Notes: generated from the letters alone by a model not told the origin. Positions 28,924 through 37,658 are shown, counted from the stretch's first letter. The stretch: 64,000 bases of DNA from Rheinheimera texasensis DSM 17496 (GCF_000711985.1 NZ_KL544005.1:135770-199769); one strand, 5' to 3'. Translations and numbers: made by a program.

Positions 28924-31146
28924 TCAGGGATGCCAGCTGCGGATAAATGCCAGCAGTTCTGGCGTCGGCATCGGTTTGGCATACATAAAGCCCTGCACTT
29001 CGTCACAGCCCATCGCTTTAACCACGGCTGCCTGTTCCGGCGTTTCGATCCCTTCAGCAATAGTCGATAAACCCAAGCGTTTGCCCAGACTAACAATGGT
29101 TTCAGCAATGACTGACCCATTCGGCTTGGAGCAATCCCGCACAAAAGCGCGGTCTACTTTAATCCGGTCTAGTGGTAACTGTTGCAGGTAACTCAGACTG
29201 GAGAAACCGATGCCAAAATCGTCAATAGCCACTTTAATGCCATGCGCTTTGAGCTGACTCAAAGCCTCGATAACGATTTTTGGTTCGTCCATCACCACAG
29301 ATTCTGTAATTTCCAATTCCAGCATTTGAGGGTCAATCTTCGCGGCCTGCACCGCATCAATCACTGACTTGACAAAATTTGGACTGCGGAACTGAGGCAT
29401 CGACACATTCACCGCAATACGCAGTGGCTCCAGGCCTTGTGCAGTTAAATAGTGAATTTGTTGGCAAGCCTGCCGGATCACCCAGTCACCAATCTCCACA
29501 ATCAGTCCGGAGTATTCAGCCAACGGAATGAAAACCGCTGGGGAAATATAACCGCCCTGCCCATCCGGCCAGCGCAAAAGCGCTTCCATGCCAATAACTT
29601 TATTGTCACTCAGCGAAATCTGCGGCTGATACCACAACGCCAGCTTCCCCTGAGCAAAATCTTGTCTTAACCGACGCAGCAAAGCCAGGCGTTCGGCCAT
29701 CTGATCTTCAAGCTCAGCGTGGTAAAACTCATAGTTTTGCGACAAGCTTTTTTTCGCCCGGTTCAGCGCAATGTAAACCTGCTTCAGAATACCCAACCCC
29801 TGGCGCACCGTATCAGTTAGCCGGCAAAAGCCAAAAGTTGCATTGATTTGTAAGCTGTGCTCTGACGCCTGAAACGGCGTGGCGAACACCGCGTTTAACT
29901 GCTGCGGCGTTAACTGCGCTTCAGGCCCGATTAAACCAAACACATCAGCACCGATCCGGGCTATTTGCGCAATATCACCAAACTTTTCCACCAGCCGGTG
30001 TGTGACTGCCACTAATAACTCGTTGCCAACTTCCTGGCCTAAACCGTCATTGACATCGGAGAAGTGATCGATATCAATCAGCACCGCGACTGTCTGCTCT
30101 GGCGCCAGCCGGCGGGTTTCCTGCAGCAGTTGGGTGTATTCGTTTCGATTCGGTGTTTTGGTCAGCGGGTCTATATAAGCCGCGTGTTTTAGCTGCTGAA
30201 ATAACGTAACGTTTTCATAGCCAATGGAAATATTACTGAGGAAAACCTCAATCAGCTGCCGGTCAAAATCTTCAATCGGCCTGTTGGTTTCGATGTAAAC
30301 AGCGGCGCTGTGCTCAGCATTCCCGAGGTACAACACGGTGTCAAAGGCAGTAAAAATATGGCGTTTTTCCGCCAGACATTGCAGGATTTGTTGAATAATC
30401 CGTTCATTGCCCAGCCGTTCCAGTTTGCACTTAATGTAGGGCGCATAATGTCCCGCCGCCCCCAGTACATAAACATTGTCACTGGCAGAACCGTCATCCT
30501 CAATCTGGGCACACAACACGCCTTCTGCGTGCAGGCCAATCAATGAGGATATCTGTGTCACCACGCCTTCAGAAAACTCGTGCAGTGAATGCTGCTCGAG
30601 TAAATTGGCGCCGGCATTGATGATTTTCTGTAAGCCCAGCCGGTTTTGGTTAATAGTGCGGATTTGCTGATATGAACGGATCGAAGAAATAATCGAAGTC
30701 ACCAGCTTGCTGCGTGTCAACTCAGTCTTGGTTTTGTAGTCGTTGATATCATATTCTTTGATAACACTTTCTTCAGGTGCATAACCAGGTTGACCTGTAC
30801 GTAACACAATCCGCACTTCGTCCATGCCAAGTTGTTCTCTGATTTGTTGCACCACCAGTAAACCGGCATCGTCAGATTCCATCACGACGTCTAGCAAAAT
30901 CACAGCAATGTGGGGATTTTTTTTCAGAAACTCGATAGCGGCACGGCCAGAATAAGCATGATGAAATACCAGCTTTCGGCCCTGAACCAGTAAATCACTC
31001 AAGGCCAGTCGTGTGACAGTATGGATTTCTTCATCGTCGTCAACAATGAGCAAATGCCATTCCCCAGTGACCTGAGGCGCTGGCGTATATACACTCTCGT
31101 CTTCTGCGAGGAACAGAAAATCATCATCTGTTACTTTTGAAACCAT
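28924..31146 (-). CDS. Response regulator with DUF3369, degenerate GGDEF and EAL domains
   Basis: 740 residues. The receiver domain covers about 30-155 with the phosphoacceptor Asp86 (VILLDVVM) and acidic pocket DDDEE. DUF3369 (about 170-310) follows, then a GGDEF-like domain (about 325-475) whose active site reads GADVF at 399-403, so cyclase activity is unlikely. The EAL domain (about 490-740) looks active: EAL 521-523, Asn580, Glu612, DDFG 642-645, IKVD with Lys663 and AEGIE with Glu698. I infer a phosphorylation-controlled c-di-GMP phosphodiesterase. No sensor kinase gene adjoins it. A promoter is visible upstream. Confidence 0.92.
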   Translation of the reverse strand: MVSKVTDDDFLFLAEDESVYTPAPQVTGEWHLLIVDDDEEIHTVTRLALSDLLVQGRKLVFHHAYSGRAAIEFLKKNPHIAVILLDVVMESDDAGLLVVQQIREQLGMDEVRIVLRTGQPGYAPEESVIKEYDINDYKTKTELTRSKLVTSIISSIRSYQQIRTINQNRLGLQKIINAGANLLEQHSLHEFSEGVVTQISSLIGLHAEGVLCAQIEDDGSASDNVYVLGAAGHYAPYIKCKLERLGNERIIQQILQCLAEKRHIFTAFDTVLYLGNAEHSAAVYIETNRPIEDFDRQLIEVFLSNISIGYENVTLFQQLKHAAYIDPLTKTPNRNEYTQLLQETRRLAPEQTVAVLIDIDHFSDVNDGLGQEVGNELLVAVTHRLVEKFGDIAQIARIGADVFGLIGPEAQLTPQQLNAVFATPFQASEHSLQINATFGFCRLTDTVRQGLGILKQVYIALNRAKKSLSQNYEFYHAELEDQMAERLALLRRLRQDFAQGKLALWYQPQISLSDNKVIGMEALLRWPDGQGGYISPAVFIPLAEYSGLIVEIGDWVIRQACQQIHYLTAQGLEPLRIAVNVSMPQFRSPNFVKSVIDAVQAAKIDPQMLELEITESVVMDEPKIVIEALSQLKAHGIKVAIDDFGIGFSSLSYLQQLPLDRIKVDRAFVRDCSKPNGSVIAETIVSLGKRLGLSTIAEGIETPEQAAVVKAMGCDEVQGFMYAKPMPTPELLAFIRSWHP

Positions 31147-31271
31147 TCAACGACCTTATCCTTAGAGTCTCACCGGGCAACACTGACGTGAATTCCATGT
31201 TGTTGTGCCTGAACGGTTCCGTTCATACCACCTGTGAGCCAACATCAACGACTGAATTAGTGCTTTCTTAC

Positions 31272-31301
31272 ACTATACCCTTAACTAAAAAAAGCAATCA
31301 A
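31272..31301 (-). promoter_or_regulatory. Candidate sigma-70 promoter of the EAL regulator
   Basis: On the minus strand TTGATT (31301-31296), an 18-base spacer, and TATAGT (31277-31272). The leader to the start codon is about 120 bases. The rest of the roughly 300-base gap to the TIGR03899 gene contains no ORF or hairpin that I can support. Confidence 0.5.
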
Positions 31302-31442
31302 TTTTACGCCAGTTTGCCGCGCAAAACGGCCTGCTCGGGTCTTATGACAAACCAATGACACAAGTTTTTACCTCTCAGCAGTAGCGGGCAGTCAGCAACG
31401 GCCGATACAATGAATTTGTCATACCTGGGATACGGAAGCGCC

Positions 31443-32363
31443 ATGAGTAAAGTTCAATATATGTCAGGCCAGCAACGGCTGAAACATCTTGCCAAACATC
31501 AGCTCGGTCAGGATTTGACTGGGCAGACCAAACCGGCAGAACATGCCGGCAATACCATTTCTATTCAGCAAATCCGTCAAGCCCAAGCCGTGCATCTGCA
31601 GCTGTCAGCCAGAGCTGGCGTCGCACCAGATGCAGAATTACCCGAAGACAATATCCGCAGCCGGGCGGCCCGCCGCCGGCAGATGACTATAGAGCGGCAG
31701 CAATACAATCTGGAAAAAGTAATGGTGCTGGCACAGGAATACTGTACAGATCAGGCCGTGACTCAGGATATAGACCCCGACTGGTTTTATCACTACTGCG
31801 AACACGTGCAGAACATCTCGGCCTTGGCCATGCAAAAACTCTGGGCGAAGATTCTGGCAGCGGAAATCAGTTCACCCGGCAGTTTCTCCTACAAAACGCT
31901 GAATATTCTCAGGCAAATGCACCATAAAGATGCACAGGCCTTGCAGTTAGCCAGCAGCTTAAGCTGCCGCATTTCGTCGCAGGAACCGGCACATATTTAT
32001 TTCAGTTATCTGCAGCAGGGCTCTTTCTGGCAATGGATACGCGGCCGTAATCGTGGTGTACTGAATCTGAGTCAGTTTGGTCTGACTTATCCGCAAATTC
32101 TCAGTCTGATCGACTTAGGCCTGTTGCATCCGGCAGAGATCGAAAGTGGTGTGATGACAAAGGGGCAGCAGTTGCAGTGGCAATTTCCACAAACACCATT
32201 AACGGGCCGGCTGAAAGCCAACAGCATTGTGCTGCAATATTACAAATTTACCCACAACGGCGCTGAACTGATGAGCCTGCTGTACAGTCCGGTAAATCCG
32301 CTTTACCTGCAGGCTCTACAGACGTTATACAGCAGTGTCATTGAGTTTCAGCCACAGGCCTGA
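31443..32363 (+). CDS. TIGR03899/DUF2806-like protein of unknown function
   Basis: 306 residues, soluble, no signal peptide or membrane helix. The segment W-x-K-I-L-A-A-E-I-S-SPGSFSYKTLNILRQM (about 135-160) matches the DUF2806/TIGR03899 pattern found in Vibrio, Shewanella and relatives. The N-terminal third is rich in Gln, Arg and Lys. I chose the ATG at 31443, with GGAAG just upstream; a start at 31410 is possible. Its last 26 bases overlap the 3' end of the convergent hybrid sensor gene. Function unknown. Confidence 0.75.
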   Translation: MSKVQYMSGQQRLKHLAKHQLGQDLTGQTKPAEHAGNTISIQQIRQAQAVHLQLSARAGVAPDAELPEDNIRSRAARRRQMTIERQQYNLEKVMVLAQEYCTDQAVTQDIDPDWFYHYCEHVQNISALAMQKLWAKILAAEISSPGSFSYKTLNILRQMHHKDAQALQLASSLSCRISSQEPAHIYFSYLQQGSFWQWIRGRNRGVLNLSQFGLTYPQILSLIDLGLLHPAEIESGVMTKGQQLQWQFPQTPLTGRLKANSIVLQYYKFTHNGAELMSLLYSPVNPLYLQALQTLYSSVIEFQPQA

Positions 32364-34314
32364 CCTTGGACAAAATGTGCGCGATTTTGCGGGCATCCAA
32401 AGGCTTGATCATCACGTCATCCATCCCCGCAAGACGGAAACTCGCCGCTTCTTCCGGCAAGGCGTGGCCGGTAAACGCCAGGATAACCGTTTGCTGATGG
32501 TGCCGCAGTTGGCGGATCCGTTTGGTAACTTCTACTCCGCTTAGGTCCGGCAACTGAATATCCATCAAAATCAACTGATACCTGCTGTTACTCGCCAATT
32601 TCAGCGCTTCCTGACCGGTCACCGCAAAATCAATATTAATCCCTTGCCCTTCCAGCATTGCGCGAACAAAGCTGAGGTTTGTCTGGTTGTCATCGACGAT
32701 TAGCAGTTGCTGATTGGCAAACTGGCAACCCGGCTGGGGTAAGTCCTGCAAGTCGGCCAGCAGTAATGGTGAATCAAATTGTGCTACGCACGCCATCTCG
32801 GCAAAAACAGCTTTTACAGACTTCCCGGCAAATACGACAAGCTGATAACGCAAGCTCAGCTGCTGCAGTTGCTGGAGGTCGGCAGCATTGAGGCCGTTAT
32901 CATGCAAGTGGACAACAATTGTATCTATCAGACGGCTTTGCAGCACCTGCTGAAGTTCGCTGACGCTCGTTGTGGCAACAACTTGCTCGCTAACGCCATG
33001 AAGACTTTGACGCCATATCTCCAGCCAGCCCGGGCATGGGTCAAAAATAGCCAGATTCTGAAAACGTTTCGTCAGCTGCCGGTCACGCCCAACGACAGGC
33101 ACATTGCAGAGTACACGGGTCCCGAGATCGGCCAGTTCCTGGATCTGTAGCTCAGCGCCTAATTGCTGCATCAGCAGATAGCAAAACTCAAAGGCAATAT
33201 CTGTCCACTGCGGTTCAGCACAAGGGCCCTTAGTCAGGATCTGCCGACTGCGCGCACTGAGACTTTTGCCGGTGTATTGGAACTTCAGTTGTAGCTTATC
33301 CCGAGTGCCGCTTTCAAGACGATAGCTAAGCTGCATTTCCTTACCATCGGCCAATGGACTTAGTGCCTGCAGCAGAGAAAACATCAGATGATGCAGCAAT
33401 TTACCATCTAATAACACCTGACACCGTGTCGCCGCAGGGTCTTCATCCGGCAGCAATAACAAGTTCTGTGACCAGCTTTGCTGAATTTCACGCAAAGCGC
33501 CGGCAAACCAGTGAGACAAACTCTGCACAACCGGTTGTTGTTGTTTTTCTGTTTGCTGGCGCCATAACAGCAGTGCCAGCCACTGCTGCACTTCCGCGTC
33601 ATTCATATGCTGAGCCTGTTCGGCCAGTAATTGCCAACACAGCAAGTCACGATTCATATGCAAATGACGCTGTTGAAGTAGTGACAGTTGTTGCGACAGT
33701 TCTTTGCTGGACTCGTAATGGGTTTGCTCAGTCTGTTTAAGCTGTTGTTGAGCATGCTGTAGCTGACAAACACTGTCACGCTGTTGATTGACCAATTGTT
33801 GAACGGCGTCCAGCAGCGGAGCAACACCTAAAGCTGCAGATAACGGATTATTACCGCACAGAATCTGCCAGAGTCGTTGGTAACTGTGTTGTTGTCGTCG
33901 TTCCAGTAATAGAAAGCCCAGCCCAATGGCCACAGTAACTACACCGGACAGCAACAGCCACAACCAGGGAAAGGATACTTTTGCGGTAGAGAGTTGCAAT
34001 TGCCGGCCATCCGCCAACGATGTATTCAGGATCAATGCATTTTCAGCCACCAGGCCCACCGCCACCATTGGGGAGCCATCCGCTGCCCGAATATGTAGCG
34101 CCAATTCCGGAATTTCGGTCAGATTTTGCACCAGAGTCAGGATTTCAGCATTGCTCTCTGTCTGTACGTGCAAATGCTCATTAAGCCGGTCAGCCAGCTG
34201 CTGCAGCTGCAATTGCTGTGTATCTTGCTCGTGATGGTAGTACCACAAGCCCACTCCAGCCGTGGCAAGTTGCACGATAATAATCACGGCCAGAAGCAGT
34301 TTTAATTTTGGCAT
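32338..34314 (-). CDS. Hybrid sensor-like protein with degenerate kinase core and C-terminal receiver
   Basis: 658 residues. TM1 at 5-24, a short periplasmic loop of about 90 residues, TM2 at about 115-136, a Gln-rich coiled coil (about 170-260), then a region with the outline of an ATPase domain (about 295-405). That region has no H-box histidine before it and lacks the N-box asparagines (LLHHLMFSLLQALSPL instead of an N-x-x-x-N helix). A pseudo-receiver-like stretch (about 410-520) is followed by a complete receiver domain (536-650) with Asp541/542, phosphoacceptor Asp585 and Lys637. The layout is BarA-like, but autokinase activity looks lost. Possible roles are a phosphate acceptor or sink, or a scaffold. 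Confidence 0.75.
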   Translation of the reverse strand: MPKLKLLLAVIIIVQLATAGVGLWYYHHEQDTQQLQLQQLADRLNEHLHVQTESNAEILTLVQNLTEIPELALHIRAADGSPMVAVGLVAENALILNTSLADGRQLQLSTAKVSFPWLWLLLSGVVTVAIGLGFLLLERRQQHSYQRLWQILCGNNPLSAALGVAPLLDAVQQLVNQQRDSVCQLQHAQQQLKQTEQTHYESSKELSQQLSLLQQRHLHMNRDLLCWQLLAEQAQHMNDAEVQQWLALLLWRQQTEKQQQPVVQSLSHWFAGALREIQQSWSQNLLLLPDEDPAATRCQVLLDGKLLHHLMFSLLQALSPLADGKEMQLSYRLESGTRDKLQLKFQYTGKSLSARSRQILTKGPCAEPQWTDIAFEFCYLLMQQLGAELQIQELADLGTRVLCNVPVVGRDRQLTKRFQNLAIFDPCPGWLEIWRQSLHGVSEQVVATTSVSELQQVLQSRLIDTIVVHLHDNGLNAADLQQLQQLSLRYQLVVFAGKSVKAVFAEMACVAQFDSPLLLADLQDLPQPGCQFANQQLLIVDDNQTNLSFVRAMLEGQGINIDFAVTGQEALKLASNSRYQLILMDIQLPDLSGVEVTKRIRQLRHHQQTVILAFTGHALPEEAASFRLAGMDDVMIKPLDARKIAHILSKVRPVAETQ

Positions 34315-34456
34315 GCTGCAAATCCGAATTGATAAAATCCGTCAGATCTTCGTAAACAACAGATTCAAGGAAATGTCAGTATAACGGGCATGGGATCCCG
34401 GCGGCAACCGCTCGTGACAATCCCACAGACAATTGCGACACATTTTTTTTACAAAA

Positions 34457-35200
34457 TCAAAAATCTAAATACAGTCCGACAAAGCCACCGGAACTGCTCG
34501 CTTGCACATCGAGGTGATCGCGGTCTGAAATATCCTGCTTGTTGTATTGCCACCCTGCACGCACATATCCCTGAAACATTGCGACATCAATAAGACGCCA
34601 GGCGATGCCTGCTTGCCAGTCGTAAGTTAGATCACTTTGGTAGCGGCTGTAATTGCCTTTGGCAAACACAACTGTATCAGTGCCCCACACACCTATTTCA
34701 GTATCCAGATAGAGCATCGGGAGCAAAACGGATAAATCTGCCGTATTGTTGATACTGTTGGAATTGAGCTCAGATTTTACCTTTAACTGACGAACCGTGA
34801 GTCCAAGATCAATACTGAGCAGCGGATTATCGATCAACTCATAGTAAGCCGTCACATCGTAGTGTTGATATTTCTGGTATTGCCGGATGTTCTGACCAGC
34901 GCTGTAAACAGTTTGTCCAAGTTGCAAACTGTCCAGCAGTGGCGCCTGCGCAGAATAATCATTTTGCTGATAGCGTGCAGCAAAATTAGGCAGCAGCGGG
35001 ATTGGGTGTTCAAAACGCGCCGCCCATGCCAGGCCATTTGCATCTTGTAGAGACCACCGGCCTGCAGCACCGGTATTGCCTGCAACCACTTCAGGTTTGG
35101 CCTGCCAATACTCCAGACCAGCACGCACGCCCAACATATCCGCCGTTACCGGGCCTGCTACAAACAGGCTGCCAAAAACCATCCTGGCCAAGAATTTCAT
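34457..35200 (-). CDS. TIGR04219 family outer-membrane beta-barrel protein
   Basis: 247 residues with a signal peptide (cleavage after PVTA, about residue 21) and alternating amphipathic strands to the end. It finishes in GGFVGLYLDF, with the C-terminal aromatic residue needed for BAM-dependent insertion. It fits the TIGR04219 family of small barrels. It starts 3 bases after the DUF2333 gene ends; its AAGGA ribosome site lies inside that gene's end, so translation is coupled. Function unknown. Confidence 0.82.
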   Translation of the reverse strand: MKFLARMVFGSLFVAGPVTADMLGVRAGLEYWQAKPEVVAGNTGAAGRWSLQDANGLAWAARFEHPIPLLPNFAARYQQNDYSAQAPLLDSLQLGQTVYSAGQNIRQYQKYQHYDVTAYYELIDNPLLSIDLGLTVRQLKVKSELNSNSINNTADLSVLLPMLYLDTEIGVWGTDTVVFAKGNYSRYQSDLTYDWQAGIAWRLIDVAMFQGYVRAGWQYNKQDISDRDHLDVQASSSGGFVGLYLDF

Positions 35201-35203
35201 ATT

Positions 35204-36181
35204 CTATCCTTGTGACAACAATTCAGTTAAATCAATCAGAGCTGCATTCGCACGGGAAATGTAGTTTGCCATGACTAGGCTATGATTGGCTAAAACACCA
35301 AATCCACTGCCATTTAAAATCATCGGTGTCCAAATTGTCTGCTGGGTTGATTCCAGCTCGCGGATAATCTGCTGCAGACTCACTGTGGCGTTTTTACGCT
35401 CCAGTACATCGGCGAAATCTACCTCAATAGCTTTTAGAAAATGCAGCAATGCCCAGCTGGCACCACGAGCTTCGTAGAATTCATTATCGATGCGCCACCA
35501 GGATGTTTTGATCATCATCTCATGTGGGGTCAGTGTGGACTGGCGAGCCGCCGCGTCTCCGGCTAAATCTGTGTTTAGCCGATCTTGACCAACGCTGGCA
35601 CTTAAGCGCTGACTATAACTACCTAATCTTTTTTCCGCCTGTTTAAGCCAGTCACGCAGGTTATCTGCACGGGCGAAAAACTGATGCTCCTGATTATTCG
35701 GGTCCATCAATGCCTGACGGTATGCACGTAATAGTTTAACAGCTGCGGTATACTCATCTTCCGGCGTGGGCACCACCCAGCTGCGATGCTCAATGTTAAA
35801 TTTAGGCTGCACCTGTTTCAACAAGCTATTTTCGACGGATTGTGATTGAGAACGGCTAAGGTCAGTGCGCATCGCTAAGGCGAGATCTCTGATCATTTCC
35901 AGCGCACCGAGCTCCCATGCCGGCATATCATCCATCAATACAAAAGGTGGCAAAATATCATTGCTGATAAACCCACCGGGTTTATAGAGCAAGGTTTCAG
36001 TGACATGAATCAACGTGTTAGTGGTTGTATAACCAACTACAGGTTTATCGTTACCCGCCGCCGTCTTTGCGATTTGAGCCACATCAAAGGCCGCAGGCTC
36101 ATCGCTGTAATACAGCGCCATGCCCCACCCAATCAGTAAAGTACAGAGCAATAACGCGCCACCTATCATCAGCTTTTGCAT
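35204..36181 (-). CDS. DUF2333 family membrane-anchored protein
   Basis: 325 residues: one N-terminal membrane helix (about 5-25) and a largely helical, probably periplasmic body. The segments YKPGGFISNDILPP and DDMPAWELGALEMIRDLA (about 65-110) are the recognisable DUF2333 block. It is the middle gene of a tight three-gene operon with a PCuAC copper chaperone upstream (9 bases) and an outer-membrane barrel downstream. No biochemical role is known for the family; the context hints at envelope work. Confidence 0.83.
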   Translation of the reverse strand: MQKLMIGGALLLCTLLIGWGMALYYSDEPAAFDVAQIAKTAAGNDKPVVGYTTTNTLIHVTETLLYKPGGFISNDILPPFVLMDDMPAWELGALEMIRDLALAMRTDLSRSQSQSVENSLLKQVQPKFNIEHRSWVVPTPEDEYTAAVKLLRAYRQALMDPNNQEHQFFARADNLRDWLKQAEKRLGSYSQRLSASVGQDRLNTDLAGDAAARQSTLTPHEMMIKTSWWRIDNEFYEARGASWALLHFLKAIEVDFADVLERKNATVSLQQIIRELESTQQTIWTPMILNGSGFGVLANHSLVMANYISRANAALIDLTELLSQG

Positions 36182-36190
36182 GACAAATTC

Positions 36191-36619
36191 CTATTGTTTC
36201 GGGATCCGCGTGACACTGGCCTGGACTTCCTGTGAAGTACCATCTGACCATTGAAGACGCAGCTGCACCTGCTGGCCAAGGCTGATTTTTTGTACTGGCC
36301 GGAACAACATCAGATGCAGCCCGCCAGGCTGTAGATGTACCTGCTGACCAGGTTCAATAACAATTTGGTCTATCTCGGTCATTTGCATCATGCCGCCGAC
36401 CATTTTGTGCGTATGCAACTCGATAGCACCAAAGTTGTTACTGTTGACTGACACTAAAGCAACTGGCGCAGGCCCTTTGTTGTGCAGAGAGAAATAACCG
36501 GCACTGAGGCTTTTTCCCGGTAATGGTTCCCGCACAGTTGCATTCGTGATTTCAACCTGTGCTGCCCACAGGTTGAAAGATAATAAACTTACAGCATACA
36601 GAATGAATTGTTTCATCAC
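36191..36619 (-). CDS. Periplasmic copper chaperone PCu(A)C
   Basis: 142 residues with a signal peptide (about 1-19, ending LWAA). It carries the PCuAC Cu(I) site: His-Met in ELHTHKM, MMQM, and the downstream GLHLML, matching the H(M)x10Mx21HxM pattern. Such proteins deliver copper to the CuA site of cytochrome oxidases or buffer periplasmic copper. No Sco or oxidase gene is adjacent. AGGAG precedes a double ATG. It is first of an operon with the DUF2333 and TIGR04219 genes. Confidence 0.9.
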   Translation of the reverse strand: MMKQFILYAVSLLSFNLWAAQVEITNATVREPLPGKSLSAGYFSLHNKGPAPVALVSVNSNNFGAIELHTHKMVGGMMQMTEIDQIVIEPGQQVHLQPGGLHLMLFRPVQKISLGQQVQLRLQWSDGTSQEVQASVTRIPKQ

Positions 36620-36669
36620 GGGCTCCTGCGTTATTAATATGCATATCTTACACAGGAGCCATACGTTTG

Positions 36670-36876
36670 TCAGACCACATAACGGTTAGGTAAAATCAAT
36701 GCCGCAGCCAGATACGCCACTAATAAGACTGTGGGCATCGCCAAAAACGCAAATACGGCGACACAACGAATCAGTGTTGTATTATGCCCGTAGGCGCGTG
36801 CTAAGCCGCCGCAGACGCCGGCAATTTTGCGATCCGCTTTATTACAGTACCAACGATTATCACGATGAGTTCTCAT
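36670..36876 (-). CDS. PspC domain protein
   Basis: 68 residues consisting of one PspC domain: KADRKIAGVCGGLARAYG at the start and a membrane helix AVFAFLAMPTVLLVAYLAAALIL at the end. E. coli PspC (119 residues) has the same domain and regulates the phage-shock response; stand-alone short forms are common. I chose the ATG at 36876 because AGGAG lies seven bases upstream; the frame runs on to 37005 without family sequence. No pspA or pspB is nearby. Confidence 0.87.
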   Translation of the reverse strand: MRTHRDNRWYCNKADRKIAGVCGGLARAYGHNTTLIRCVAVFAFLAMPTVLLVAYLAAALILPNRYVV

Positions 36877-37074
36877 CACAGTCTCCTGATAGTTAAAGTT
36901 CAACCGAAGACAATCAAATCGCATGCCAGTATTTTTACTGTTAAATATCAATGCGTTACAGGAATTCACTTTGACAAAAACTCGAACGCACGGATAAAAA
37001 ACCAACTTTTGCAGTTTCAGCTTAAAAAATAGTGAATTTAACGAAATGAGGGTATCTGAAAAAAATGCAAAAAA

Positions 37075-37099
37075 AACCCGGTACTGCTAAGACCGGGTT
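37075..37099 (-). terminator. Intrinsic terminator after the small-protein pair
   Basis: AACCCGGT (37075-37082), loop of 9 bases, ACCGGGTT (37092-37099). On the minus strand it runs into TTTTTTGCATTTTTT. The end of the 43-codon ORF lies inside its ascending arm. Confidence 0.8.
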
Positions 37100-37218
37100 G
37101 TCGATGGGATTTCAGTCGGTGGCAAAAACCATAACCAAAGTTTCGCCGTGACAAAGATACTTATGACTGGGAGCAAAAACATCCCAAGTAATTGTGGAGA
37201 CAAGGCCAGAATCACCAT
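37087..37218 (-). CDS. Putative 43-residue single-pass membrane protein
   Basis: The ORF starts one base after the stop of the upstream 87-residue gene (TAACATG) with TGGAG five bases before its ATG. It encodes one strongly hydrophobic segment of about 25 residues (LLGMFLLPVISIFVTAKLWLWFL, written here only as a membrane span) and a short polar C-terminus. The stop falls within the terminator arm. Spacing, ribosome site and composition argue for a real small membrane protein, but 43 codons can arise by chance. I recognise no family. Confidence 0.4.
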   Translation of the reverse strand: MVILALSPQLLGMFLLPVISIFVTAKLWLWFLPPTEIPSTTRS

Positions 37219-37219
37219 G

Positions 37220-37483
37220 TTACTCCACAATTTTTGCTTCGGTGCTGGCCAGACCTGCAACCACTTCAGATTCTGTAGCTTCAGCATCTTCCGCTAAGGC
37301 ATCTGCCAGACTTTCTGTCAGAGACTGTTGTAACTGCTCAGCCAGATTCACTTTCATCGCTGCGGCTTGTTCAGCGATTTGTGCGGTGGCTATTGCGGTC
37401 AGTTCACTGACCGGATCAGCCATTACAACTTGGGTACCAAACATCAGGGCGGTGGCGAATAAAACTTTGCTAAATGTTTTCAT
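37220..37483 (-). CDS. Small exported acidic helical protein, unknown function
   Basis: 87 residues with a signal peptide (about 1-22, ending VVMA before DP). The mature part of about 65 residues is Ala-, Glu- and Leu-rich, without Cys or Trp, and looks like one long amphipathic helix or a coiled coil. GAGGAAA lies seven bases before the ATG at 37483. Upstream is a sigma-54-like element (37529-37545); downstream a 43-codon ORF and a terminator. I do not recognise the family. Confidence 0.65.
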   Translation of the reverse strand: MKTFSKVLFATALMFGTQVVMADPVSELTAIATAQIAEQAAAMKVNLAEQLQQSLTESLADALAEDAEATESEVVAGLASTEAKIVE

Positions 37484-37528
37484 AATAATTTCCTCGTTGG
37501 TTGAATTCACTGCGTTCAGACAATGAAT

Positions 37529-37545
37529 TACAATCCCTGTGCCAA
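37529..37545 (-). promoter_or_regulatory. Sigma-54-like promoter element
   Basis: On the minus strand TTGGCACA-GGGA-TTGTA, compared with the consensus TGGCACG-N4-TTGCW. The -24 part is near perfect and the spacing exact, but the -12 GC reads GT. It lies about 45 bases upstream of the 87-residue gene. The 110 bases behind it (to dusA) are AT-rich and could hold enhancer sites. Confidence 0.4.
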
Positions 37546-37658
37546 CTTGAAAATTAACTATATCTACCTGTTTATAAAGGAATTTATATAAATTAAGTTC
37601 GAATTACTTTCCAAACCAAAAATATCAAAAACCAAAAATTAGCGAAATTAGCCAAATT

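Noticed and set aside
37560..37658. AT-rich repeats (ACCAAAAAT-like) upstream of the sigma-54-like element
   Set aside because: Short and imperfect; consistent with low-GC intergenic DNA rather than a CRISPR or iteron array.
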